NCBI GenBank assembly: GCA_030544235.1
Contig: CM060478.1
Coordinates: 3,324,227 to 3,388,226 of the forward strand
Length of the DNA stretch: 64,000 nt
Direction of reading: 5' to 3'
Source of the DNA: Lepturacanthus savala
Lineage: Eukaryota; Chordata; Actinopteri; Scombriformes; Trichiuridae
Part shown: positions 11,682 to 21,919 of the stretch, in pieces
Layout: every line of letters begins with the position of its first letter
Position numbering within the stretch: the first letter of the stretch is position 1
The notes under the pieces: model-generated
Told to the model about the DNA's origin: nothing
The model's database searches: none
The model's input: the letters and a program-made list of their open reading frames with translations, nothing else
Translations under genes and position numbers: made by a program

Positions 11682-12165
11682 CCAGACTGTCCTTGAATGC
11701 GTCATATAGAAAGCCTCAGACTGCCCCTGAACACTTTGTCCAAAAGCTGTGGCTGTCCCTGAATGCATCATTTAGAAACCTGTGAATGCATCCTGCAGCT
11801 GTCCCTGAATGTGTCACATAGAAAACCTCTGCCTGTCTCTGAATGCATCGTATAGAAATCCTGTGGCTGTCCTTGAATGTGTCATATAGAAATCCTGCAG
11901 CTGCTGTTGAATTTGTAATATAGAAAACCTCTGACTGTTGCAGAATGCTTCATCCAAAAGCTGTGGCTGTCCCTGAATGCATCGTTTAGAAAACCTGTGG
12001 CTGTCCATGAATGCGACATATAGAAAACCTGCGGCTGTCCATGAATGCGACATATAGAAATCCTGCGGCTGTCCCTGAATGCATCATTCAGAAAACATGT
12101 GGCTGTCCCTGAATGCGTCATACAGAATCCTGCAGCTGTCCCTGAATGCATCACATAGAAAGCCT
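11682..12165. repeat. 34-35-bp minisatellite
   Basis: About 13-14 degenerate copies of a unit like GGCTGTCCCTGAATGCATCA followed by TATAGAAAACCTGC, with unit-to-unit variation. Open frames across it in the minus orientation are products of the repeat. Confidence 0.9.
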
Positions 12166-13007
12166 GATCACATAATCTAATTAATGGAAAGAGAAACAAT
12201 CTAAATTGCAAAGTTTAGGGAGTTATGCCCTTTAAACATGAGTTTTAAAATGTAGCAGAAAAAATGCCTCAATGCCTGGACCTGGATAAAACTGAAATGA
12301 AATCTGAAACCAACCTCATGATAGAACCAAAATCTTTCTGTCCTTTCCCACACACTGTGTGTGTGTATGTGTGTGTGTGTGTGTAAGAAGGAAAGAGAGC
12401 TTTTATTGATAACGCACAGCCACAGAAGTTTAAAAGTCCAAACAAAAATATGTACCCACAAGAAATTATTCTAAACAAGTCCATTCTTCAAAGTCAGTTT
12501 TCACTCAACTAAACTGTATAATGCTCAGCTTTAATGAACATCAACATCTGCTGCTAATATAAGAAGAAGATCGACGTTCAGGACCTCAGTGATCCTCACG
12601 TCCAAAATGTTTCCAGCACTTCAGCTTCCTGTCTGATTCTGCCGTCGCCGTGGAAACCATGGACGATGTCCAGCCTGTCCAACAGATCCAGTTACACCAC
12701 AGACTCCTGTTAACTCCTGACACTCACAGTCATTACAGACATGAAGATCACAGGCACTCTGCTCCCATCAGTCTCCACTAAAACACATCAGAGGTTCCAG
12801 TCGACCGTTTTTCAGCCGTTTGTGCGTTTCAAACACATAAAAGGACATTTAAATACAATTAAAACAGGAATTAATGAATTACATGAACAAGGAAATAGAA
12901 TAAAGAACAAGAGTAAGAGAAATGAATGATTATTACAGAGAAGTCTCCAGTCTTTGATTGAAAGGAGTTCTGCAGTTTTCTATGAGTTAGTTTCAGATAT
13001 TAGATTC

Positions 13008-13110
13008 AATTAGATTCAACTTTATTGTCATTGCATATGTCAGAAGTACAAAGCAACGAAATGCATCTAACCAGAAGTGCTTCAGTAGTAATTTAAATAG
13101 TTATGGTACA
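13008..13110. mobile_element. LINE-like 3' tail fragment
   Basis: TTCAACTTTATTGTCATTGC followed by CAACGAAATGCATCTAACC is a phrase common to many teleost dispersed repeats, probably a LINE 3' untranslated end in reverse orientation. No ORF attached. Confidence 0.4.
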
Positions 13111-13245
13111 TTATGAACAGGTGATATATATGTATATTATATAATATAACTGTATAAATGTATGGTACAGTATATACAGACTATGAACAGGTTATGACTA
13201 TGATAATGAGCATGAATTATAATTCAGATTTAAAATACAGTTGTG

Positions 13246-13301
13246 ATAGATAGATAGATAGATGATAGATAGATAGATAGATGATAGATAGATAGATAGA
13301 T

Positions 13302-13337
<36 letters not shown>
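13246..13337. repeat. (GATA)n tetranucleotide microsatellite
   Basis: GATA units with regular GATGATA interruptions about every 20 bp. Confidence 0.95.
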
Positions 13338-14351
13338 TGTGGGGAATAGAAACTTAATGTCACTTCTCTGTTTAGTTTTGACCTGTTTTCGATCTATTTT
13401 AGCCACTCTTGGAGCCACTCTTGAAAAAGGGAACCTGGAAGAAGTAAACTTCTGTCGTGGTCTTTTCTTTCTTTTAGATCCAGTATTCGGTGTAAAACTC
13501 AACATCACTGAATTTCATGCACTGACATTTCTGTCCTGACGCTTTGTTGAAGGAGCTAAACCGGAAAGCTTCTGTAACATTGGTGTAAAACAGCAGTAGC
13601 ACTCGCTGCAGCACCGTTGTTGTTGCATAAAGGGGAGACGACGTCATCGTTTTCACAGGAACTTTCTGCTATTACACAAAGTAACAGGAAGGGTGAAAGA
13701 TCACACGATGGACACTGGTACTGAATAGAGTGCAACGTTGTCAAGTTAAAGAAAGACCCACACTTATAATTAAGGCCATAAATACATTTAAAATCAATTC
13801 TTTAACACACAGGAAGTCAGTATAAAGACCTCAGAACCACATCAATACATTTAGATGACTTCCTTCTGAGATGTTTCAAATTAAAAGCCCTACAAGGAGT
13901 TTCAGGAAGATCATTAAAAGACTACATTTCCCAGAAGCCCAGTTTTTAAGTTCTTTTCCTTGTCAAAGACATATTCTGTGTTTTTTTTTTCCATCTTGTG
14001 CAAACCAATAAAATCCAAAAATCAGCAAAGTTTATGACTCAGTCAACAGACTTAATGTTGAAATGTTATTTTATTTGGGTTAATTGGACCAAAATAAAAT
14101 ATAACTCAGTACAAAGACTGAACAGCAAAATGTGGAATTTGGAAAAGATTTTATTTTGAAGAGGTTGATGCATGAAGTGAAATACTGACAATGCAAAAAA
14201 ATGCAGATGATTTATAATGCATTATTTATTCCTTGTTGCTGTCATTTCACAGTAAGTTATTAAATTACAATATTACTGTATTTAAAATGCCAGACATTAC
14301 ACTAATATTGCATTACTTTTAAGTTACTCTCACCAAAATAACTGGAACTAA

Positions 14352-14676
14352 ATCACTACTGTTCAAAAGTTTGGGGTCACTTAGAAATTTCCCTATATTT
14401 TTTAAAAGAAAAGCACTGTTTTTTCAATGAAGATAACTTTAAATTAATCAGAAATACACTATACATTGCTCATAAACTCATGTTTAGCTGCTTAGAGAAG
14501 CTGTAAAACTGACCTTCCTTGGACAAAAGCTAAGTTTAAAATATTTCAAATACAAATCATTATTTCTAACCTTGTCAATGTCATTTTACAGCTCATGGTG
14601 GTTAAAATAAAAGTGTGACTTTTCATGGAAAACACTAAATTATCTGGGTGACCCCACACTTTTTATCGGTAGTGTA
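14352..14676. mobile_element. Tc1/mariner-like MITE
   Basis: Ends are inverted repeats of about 28 bp: TCAAAAGTTTGGGGTCAC inside the left end, and the complement of GTGACCCCACACTTTTTATC at the right. The outer part reads CACTACNG... on both sides and the right end finishes in GTGTA. Total about 325 bp, no transposase. The family assignment (TA-inserting Tc1 type) rests on the terminal motif only. Confidence 0.65.
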
Positions 14677-14730
14677 CATGTAGGTGATTATTAGACATCT
14701 GCAGAACCATGTTTGCCTGCATTCAACTGG

Positions 14731-14830
14731 CCAGTGCTGAGGTCACCTGACTGGTGCTGAGGTCACCTGACTGGTGCTGAGGTCACCTGACTGGTGCTGA
14801 GGTCACCTGACCAGTGTCGCGGTCACCTGA
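14731..14830. repeat. 20-bp minisatellite overlapping the kcng3 stop codon
   Basis: Five units of CTGGTGCTGAGGTCACCTGA with slight variation in the outer ones. The kcng3 stop (TGA on the minus strand, 14785-14783) lies inside a unit. Confidence 0.92.
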
Positions 14831-16869
14831 GTTGATGAAGTCGGCCGAGAGGCTGCGGCTGCAGCGGGCGGAGCAGACCTTCAGTTCATGGTAGCACTGG
14901 ACGAAGCTGTGGTAGATGAAGGTGATGGGCAGGGCCAGCAGCACGATGCCGCTCACCACGCAGACCCCGCCCAGCACGCGTCCCGCCACCGTCACCGGAT
15001 ACATGTCGCCGTAGCCCACCGTCGTCATGGAGATGATGACCCACCAGCAGGCGGCGGGGATGCTGGCGTAGTCCTGGTTGCCGGACTCCAGGTCGAGGCT
15101 GTGCTCCAGCAGCTGGGCCAGCGCGCTGAAGATCGCCATGGCGACGCAGATGAAGACCAGCAGCATCACCATCTCGCGGTAGCAGCGGCGCAGCGTCAGG
15201 CCGAGCGTCTGCAGGCCCAGGAAGTGACGCGCCAGCTTGATGACCCAGAAGATCCGCAGGATCCGCATGATGCGCAGCACCCGGAGAGTGACCCCGGCAC
15301 GCTGCAGCTGGGAGTTCTCGCCGGTCAGGATCGTCACGGTGACGGAGACGTAGTACGGCGTGATGGCCAGCAGGTCGATGATGTTCAGGGGACGGCGGAC
15401 AAACTCGCATTTGTCCCGAGACACGATGAAACGGATGATACACTCAGCAGTGAACCAACCGATACACACCGCCTCAATTATCCTGGAAACAACCAATCAG
15501 AGAGAGGAAGAGTCCAATTAGAAAGAGGAACAGACCAATCAGAGAGAGGAAGAGTCCAATTAGAGAGAGGAACAGACCAATCAGAGAGAGGAAGAGTCCA
15601 ATTAGAGAGAGGAACAGACCAATTAGAGGGAGGAGAGTCCAATTAGAGAGAGGAACAGACCAATTAGAGAGAGGAAGGGTCCAATTAGAGAGAGGAACCG
15701 ACCAATCAGAGAGAGGAAGAGTCCAATTAGAGAGAGGAACAGGCCAATCAGAGAGAGGAAGAGTCCAATTAGAGAGAGGAACCGACCAATCAGAGAGAGG
15801 AAGAGTCCAATTAGAGAGAGGAACCGACCAATCAGAGAGAGGAAGAGTCCAATTAGAGAGAGGAACAGACCAATCAGAGAGAGGAAGAGTCCAATTAGAG
15901 AGAGGAACAGACCAATTAGAGGGAGGAGAGTCCAATTAGAGAGAGGAACAGACCAATTAGACAGAGGGACAGACTAATTAGAGAGGAGAGAGATTGTCCA
16001 ATCAGAGAGAGGGACAGACCAATCGGAAAGGAGAAGAACATTCCAATCAGAGAGCATTAATAACATGGGGTTAACCATATAAAGGGGTGATAACAGCCTC
16101 CTGCACCTACTAGTAGGTAGAGTTGGGCTCATATCTTTGGGATGATGGTATCGTTTTTATCCTTTTTCAATCCAATCGGGTATCCAATCAGAGTTGCAGT
16201 TCCATAAAGGATTTTCCTGATTGAGGAACAAACCTGCACCTGATTGGAGCGTCTCTGAAGGTGCATCATGTGACCTATGTATAAAGAGCCCTACCTGTGC
16301 TGGTCCAGGGTCTCGGCTGCTTTCCAGTCCGGTAAGGTGCTGGCACACAGCATCACCATGGAGACGATGACGAACAGCACCGACACCAAGGCCAGGATCT
16401 GCGCCGCCACCGAGGACGTGGGCTCCTCGAACGTCCTCCTCATCCTCTCCAACCAGCGGCCCCGCGGCTCCTCGGGGCCCCGGGGCGCCTCCTCCGGGAA
16501 GAAGTGGACGAAGCAGTCGGACATGCGGTCGTCCAGCCGCCGCTGGCAGCACAGCTGCAGGTCGGAGCTCTCCAGGCCCCAGTACAGCATCTCGTTGTAG
16601 AAGGAGAGCTCGCACATGTGCGGCACCAGGCGCAGCTTCCCGTGCTGGAGGTACAGCATGATGAAGCTGAAGGCCTCCGAGTGCCGGTCGAAGAAGAACT
16701 CATTGCGGTCGCAGTCGTAGTCGTCGCAGAGCTCCAGCAGCTCGGTCTCCGACACGCAGCGGTGCAGCCGACTCAGCCTGCTCAGAGGAAGGTGCTTCAA
16801 AAGCTCGGCCGAGAAGGAAAACCTGCGGCCGCCAACGTTCAGGGTGCACAGGCTGCTTCCGAACTTCAT
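14783..16869 (-). CDS. kcng3: Voltage-gated potassium channel modifier subunit Kv6.3, complete, two exons, 424 aa
   Basis: Silent alpha subunit that co-assembles with Kv2 channels at the plasma membrane and shifts their gating (family knowledge). Exon 1 is 16869-16295 and exon 2 is 15482-14783, joined in phase 2 (575 + 700 nt). The start MKFGSSLCTLNVGGRRF matches Kv6.3. The T1 domain (about aa 8-110) has DRHSEAFSFIMLYLQHGKL and ELSFYNEMLYWGLE; S1 includes LALVSVLFVIVSMVMLC; S4 is Arg-rich; the selectivity filter is TTVGYGD; S6 includes VVSGIVLLALPITF; and the tail HELKVCSARCSRSLSADFIN is almost the human Kv6.3 C terminus. An ATG further upstream would start inside repeat DNA at 17166, so I rejected it. 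Oddities: the S1-S2 loop is shorter than I recall for human, S4 has one extra Arg triplet, and the C terminus runs about 15 residues past the usual end into a minisatellite. Confidence 0.95.
15490..15970. repeat. 42-bp minisatellite in the kcng3 intron
   Basis: About eleven head-to-tail copies of a unit made of GAGAGAGGAAGAGTCCAATT and AGAGAGAGGAACAGACCAATC. It begins within about 15 bp of the exon 2 acceptor and fills most of the 812-bp intron. The long minus-strand frame across it (LSNWTLPLSDWSVP repeats) is an artefact of the 42-bp period. Confidence 0.95.
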
Positions 16870-16913
16870 CTTCTGTCGGTTCAGAAACGCAAACTCCTGC
16901 CAAACTGTGTCTC
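16870..16913 (-). other. kcng3: kcng3 5' UTR segment with a possible upstream splice acceptor
   Basis: On the minus strand, TTCCTCAACTCACAG ends at 16914, a good acceptor, 44 nt upstream of the start codon. This suggests a separate non-coding 5' exon further up. No upstream exon identified. Confidence 0.35.
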
Positions 16914-17044
16914 CTGTGAGTTGAGGAACAGAACATACTGGTGATTCTAACAGAAGCTTTAAGAACAAAGTCAAAAAATCTACTGAAAGCAGGGGTGAAA
17001 ATCCTGTTTCATTGATGGTGGGGGGGAAATAAGCAGTAGTTAAG

Positions 17045-17266
17045 CAAGAAGGTCGCAGGTTCAAGACCCCCTTGGTCCTTGGTCCTGGGTCTGGGACCTT
17101 TCTGTGGAGTTTCATGTTCTCCCTGTGTCTGGAGGGTTCTCTCCAGGTACTTCGGCTTCCACCCATAGTCCAAAAACATGCTGAGGTTACTTGAAGACTA
17201 AATTACCTGTGTGTGTGAGTGAATGGTGTGTGTGCCCCATGATGGGCTGGCGACCATCTGGGGTGT
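17045..17266 (+). mobile_element. V-SINE-like element, truncated, forward
   Basis: Contains the tRNA-like B-box region (GCAGGTTCAAGACC), the core phrases ATGTTCTCCCTGTGTCT and CCAAAAACATGCTGAGGTTA, and stops at GACCATCTGGGG. It lacks both the A-box end and the 3' tail seen in the copy at 45896-46264. Confidence 0.75.
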
Positions 17267-17413
17267 AAAAAAATGACCTACTGGCTTCTATATGTTAGTT
17301 TGATTGGTTTTTCTCCCACGTAGCTAGTTAGCTACCAGCTAACTGTCAAAGTTAGCTTTAGGCCTGTTGAAAAACAGCATCTGGACGAAATTTTGTTCAT
17401 TTACTAAACATTT

Positions 17414-17768
17414 CAGTCAGTCATTTTCTATACCTGCTTATTCCTCATTAGGGTCACATGGTCTGCTGGAGCCAATCCCAGCGCGTTACAGTGAGAGGCA
17501 GGGATACACCCCAGATGGTCGCCAGCCAATCGTGGGGCACACACACCATTCACTCACACACTCACACACTCACACCTATGGGCAATTTAGAGTCTCCAAT
17601 TAACCTGAGCATGTTTTTGGACTGTGGGAGGAAGCCGGAGTACCTGGTGAAAACCCACGCAGACACGGGGAGAACATGCAAACTCCACACAGAAAGGTCC
17701 CAGACCCAGGACCAAGGAGGTCTTGAACCTGTGACCTTCTTGCTGGGAGGCAACAGCACTAACCCTAA
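17414..17768 (-). mobile_element. V-SINE-like element, reverse
   Basis: Reverse orientation copy running from the tail (AGTCAGTCATTTTCTATACC) through the core (CATGCAAACTCCACACAGAA) to the tRNA-related end, where it is cut off near 17768. It faces the forward copy at 17045-17266 and so forms an inverted SINE pair. Confidence 0.8.
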
Positions 17769-18508
17769 ACATTTCTTTAATATTAATATTATTTATTTGT
17801 ATTTACAAAGACTTTGTGGAATGGGGGTCAGATCCTCTGTGTCCTCCCAGGATTTACACCTATGACTGAATCACTGATGTGATTATATTTATTTTATAAC
17901 TGTTTGTGTATGTGAGTGTGTTTCTGAGTGGGTGTGTGAATGTGTTTGTATATGAGTGGGTTGTTTAACTCTACAGTTTAGTGTCGTCTTCTTATTTCCA
18001 TTTTTCTGTGATGTTTGTTTAACGTCTTATTGCTTAATGTTTGACTTGTGACCTGCAGATGTAAATTAGCTCTGAGCTAATTCTAAGCATCAAATGGGAA
18101 CATTTATGTTTTTTATTTACATTTAGCAATAAACTTGAGAAACAGAAAACTGCTGGATTTAAAATTGAAATATAATACAAGAAATAATAATCATTATAAT
18201 AATAATAAGGAAAGAATTAATATAATTATACTTAAAATAATTAAAAACTAAATACATAAAAACACATTGTAATTCATTTTTACTCAAACTCAGAAACGTT
18301 TAATCCTAAAAACACTAAAAACAATAAGGAAAGAGTGAATATTTGTTCTCACCATGTCAGCATCAAGTAAAGCAGCCGCTCAAATCTTCTTCACGTTTAA
18401 TTCACCAACATTAAATCAAGATATTTTTCAAGATCAATCAATTCAGCTTGACTTCAGCAGGCGACTGAACAAACTCGTGCTGAATCTGAGTCTGGAGGGC
18501 AGCAGCAC

Positions 18509-18509
18509 C

Positions 18510-18541
<32 letters not shown>

Positions 18542-18558
18542 CTCCTCCTCCTCCTCCA
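18509..18558. repeat. (TCC)n microsatellite
   Basis: TCC/TCT trinucleotide run of about 16 units. Confidence 0.9.
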
Positions 18559-19349
18559 GTTTGTCCTCCCTCTTCCATGTGAATGTCATGTTACAGTAAA
18601 CACCAAAAGGCAGACATGAATAATGACTTCAGATTTTTATTCATTAATAACCTTCAGATCTTAATGTGAGGAAATGGCTCCACCTGCTGGATTTCCTTGT
18701 AAACTGCAGATACTGTTTTCCCCACACATGTAAAAGGCCCCTGTTATGAATAATGTGTTTCTGGTCTGTTACAGTCTGACTCCTCTGTGTTATTGCTGCA
18801 AGCTGGTTGAACTTGTGTTGAGATAATAGATAGATATAATAAAATATGTAAAGTTAATATAAGAGTAGTGAAAAAAGGGGAGAAATGCCAGAAAAAGAAC
18901 ATCAATACAAATAAATATAAAGTAGATGAAACAATTAGCCCAAAATCCAGAATAATCTCATAGAAAAATGATTCTAGATGTTTATAAAGTCAATTTAACA
19001 ATTGAGTCTCAGAGCTGCATGTCATATCAGTCAGCAGTGCATATAAATAGTGGAAAATAGTAATAAAAAACATTAATAGGAGAATATTCATAGATATATG
19101 TTAAGTAGATCAATATTCATAGAAAATATTAAGAGCAAGTGTAGTTCAATGTGGATGGATGGTGCAAAAAATAAATCTATCACCAGATGGGAATGGAGAG
19201 TAAGAATGTCACAAAAGTAATATATATATATAATATATAATAATATATAATATATTATAATATATTTTACTTACATAGTTCTGAGACCTGGGGCAAAATG
19301 TCCTCACAATATTAGTCTTCCATTGTCCTCACAACTATATAAAGCCAAG

Positions 19350-19352
<3 letters not shown>

Positions 19353-19431
<79 letters not shown>

Positions 19432-19595
19432 CTTTGTGTCCCGTGAAGAAGTTTTATGGTTCAATAACTTCAATATCTCAACTTTAATCTCAGTTCAACC
19501 AGTCAGACTGCATAGACTGATAGTGGAGATATGCTGTGTTCAGATGTTATAAGTTTGACATTTATGTTTTTACAAGAAAACCCCACCCACACACA

Positions 19596-19662
<67 letters not shown>

Positions 19663-19779
19663 ACTGTGCCAAATGCGGAAGTTTTAATGTTTTAAAACCT
19701 TCAGTATCAACTTTAATCTCAGAAACTGAGTTCCACCAATCAGAGTGCATACTCTGATAATGAAGATAAGTATGTCAGC

Positions 19780-19873
<94 letters not shown>

Positions 19874-19958
19874 GATGTTATAAGTTTTGATGAGAGCTCT
19901 TTATGTTCTCACAAGAAAACTCCACCCATCCACCCACTCATGCACACACACACACACA

Positions 19959-20010
<52 letters not shown>

Positions 20011-20106
20011 GTGTCATAGGCAGAAGTTTCATGTTTTAAAAAGTTCAATATCTCAACTTTAAATCTGAGAGACTGAGTTCCACCAATCAGACTGCATACT
20101 CTGAGC

Positions 20107-20168
<62 letters not shown>

Positions 20169-20178
20169 TACACACACA
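19353..20178. repeat. Tandem array of a (CA)n-anchored module
   Basis: Five long CA tracts (19353-19429, 19589-19665, 19781-19870, 19944-20006, 20107-20178) are separated by related 70-150-bp spacers. The spacers share TCAACTTTAATCTCAG, CCAATCAGACTGCATACTCT and ACAAGAAAACCCCACCC. Related single modules lie upstream of NLR-B at about 31430-31560 and 32583-32700. Confidence 0.85.
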
Positions 20179-20278
20179 GAACTGAAGCATGAAGCTTTTC
20201 TGTAACAGCTCATCTGTGTGACAAGAAACTCTGAAGAGACCAAAAGTCAGATTTGTGTCAATTATTATAAGTATTATA

Positions 20279-20279
20279 A

Positions 20280-20365
<86 letters not shown>
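20279..20365. repeat. (TA)n microsatellite
   Basis: Pure TA run of about 43 units upstream of the first exon of NLR-A. Confidence 0.97.
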
Positions 20366-20369
<4 letters not shown>

Positions 20370-20559
20370 ATGTTTATAGCTGCCAGTTCTATGTCTAAAA
20401 TCTCACAAATCTTAATATGATGTTCAGCTTCTCTTCACATGATGAGTTGTGTTCTTTCACCACACATTTAATACAACAATAAATGAAAATACACATATAA
20501 ATATATAAATCAATGGTCATCCAATCAATGGAGGAGTCACAGTCACAGCATGACCCTGC

Positions 20560-20656
20560 TGTGACTCCTCCTCCCTGTTCCACAGATTCGTCTTAGACAT
20601 CAGTTTCCTGACAGACGTCCAGACGTCTTTGTCTGCAGCAGTTTGACCTGTTCTCT
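20560..20656 (+). other. Probable 5' untranslated exon and promoter-proximal region of NLR-A
   Basis: Ends at TTCTCT followed by GTAAGT (20657), a strong donor. The region before it (GTGACTCCTCC, ACAGACGTCCAGACGTC) matches in outline the exon before 31944 upstream of NLR-B (GTGACTCCTCC, ACAGACGTCAGTGGAG). A block ACAAGAAACTCTGAAGAG is shared at 20220-20238 and 31730-31748. The transcription start is not determined. Confidence 0.45.
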
Positions 20657-21878
20657 GTAAGTTTCTTGTGTTTTATACTTTTATACATTGTTTCTTGCTG
20701 TATGATGTAGTTAATGCTTTTATTTCATCAAAAAGTTCATGATGTTGGAAGATAAATATTGTTATTATTATTTATTATAAAAGTGCTGTGTTACATTATT
20801 AATTTAGTGGAATATTATTCCATGCAAAAGGAAAAAATCATGTTTTCTGTTTTCAAGTCAATAAATAAATAATAATGAATCTAATGTTCATTTTCATATA
20901 TTTGTCTGTTTATTTTCCTGTTTCATACAACTCTTTACTCATCAATTCAATTCAAAAAAGCTTTATTGATGCTAAACATACAAAAATGTAAATGTTATAT
21001 ATTTAAATATATACAATTATCCATAAAATCCAATGTTAAATAATATAAAATAATCTTTATAGTATAAGGTGGTATTATTATATATAGATTATATCTATAA
21101 TATAACAATAATGTAAATTAAATGAAGACAAATATGTAAAAATGAATATTAGAACCATTATTTTGTTAATCCCTGTTGGGACCAAGGTTAAAAGTACAGT
21201 GAATGTCGTTGATCTTCAGTGAGAATAACATGTAAGAACCAGTTAAACCAGAAGTGATGTATGTAAATAATGGTTCATATGTTTGTCACCATAATTCATC
21301 TGTAACCACGGAGATTTTCTCACAGGTTCACATGAACCCTCACCACAATAAAAGTCTGTCAGGTTTGTGTTTAATTCAATGCAAATGAAAATTTAGCATA
21401 AAACAGATTAAATAAGAATTTAATATGAAATTACATTTATTATGTGAACAATGTCATATCACAGGAAATATGCCTTTATAAGAACAACGTGATGCTGTGT
21501 GTAACTAATCAGCATCAAAGACACTTGATATTTTCTTAATTTCCTCTGATTTTACTTAATATTAATGAAGTTTCTTCTCCAGTTCAGTCCTGCTGCTCCT
21601 CAATGAATGTAAATGCCGTGGGTGCAGGTTTATGTTCCAACCAGGCAGTAACACACCTGCTTCTACTAATTAAGGTCCTTAATCAGGATTCTAATGGTTG
21701 ATTAGTAGAATCTGGTGATTTCCTGCTCGTTTGGGATGAAAACCTTCACCCACGGTGTCTTACTGCAGCTTCATGGCTCCATCTAGTGGCTGATAGAAGC
21801 AGCTTTCTCTGCCTCTGACCTCTGACCTCTGACCTGACAGCATACCTGATGTAAAGACGGTGTGTGTTTCCTCTCCAG
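20657..21878 (+). other. NLR-A first intron (5' UTR intron)
   Basis: AT-rich intron between the probable 5' exon and the exon with the start codon. Apart from the MITE at 21616-21758 and a short LINE-like phrase near 20945 (AAGCTTTATTGATGCTAAAC), I see nothing in it. Confidence 0.45.
21616..21758. mobile_element. Small palindromic MITE
   Basis: The left end CCGTGGGTGCAGGTTT and the right end, the complement of AAAACCTTCACCCACGG, are inverted repeats of about 25 bp with few mismatches. Total about 143 bp. It sits 120 bp upstream of the first coding exon of NLR-A. Confidence 0.6.
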
Positions 21879-21919
21879 GTGCAGGTGTAAAGTGTGTGTG
21901 AGTGATGTGATTCAGCAGC

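Larger units (their letters stand above)
10501..14730. other. Intergenic region between the USP gene and kcng3
   Basis: No gene recognised. It holds a 34-35-bp minisatellite (11682-12165), a LINE-like tail (13008-13110), a GATA microsatellite (13246-13337) and a Tc1-like MITE (14352-14676), each listed separately. Short CA/GT runs occur near 10978, 11147 and 12355. Confidence 0.5.
17769..20559. other. Intergenic region between kcng3 and the NLR cluster
   Basis: AT-rich, no gene recognised. Contains a TCC repeat (18509-18558), a repeated (CA)n module (19353-20178) and a long (TA)n (20279-20365), listed separately. The open frame at 18354-18599 consists largely of the TCC repeat and shows no domain. 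Confidence 0.5.

Noticed and set aside
12560..12700. Possible minus-strand exon (frame with LDLLDRLDIVHGFHGDG)
   Set aside because: An in-frame stop lies immediately upstream without a suitable acceptor, and I recognise no protein.
14886..15646. Long frames overlapping kcng3 exon 2 on both strands
   Set aside because: Shadows of the GC-rich kcng3 coding strand; no domain, while the Kv frame has full family similarity.
15474..15935. Minus-strand open frame of LSNWTLPLSDWSVP repeats
   Set aside because: It is the 42-bp minisatellite in the kcng3 intron; the period is a multiple of three, so every frame stays open.
16291..17166. Longer kcng3 N terminus starting at an upstream ATG (17166)
   Set aside because: The extra residues come from SINE and intergenic DNA. 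The family start MKFGSS is at 16869, and a splice acceptor lies just before it.
19536..20243. Frames of alternating Thr-His or Cys-Val
   Set aside because: Translations of CA/GT microsatellites.
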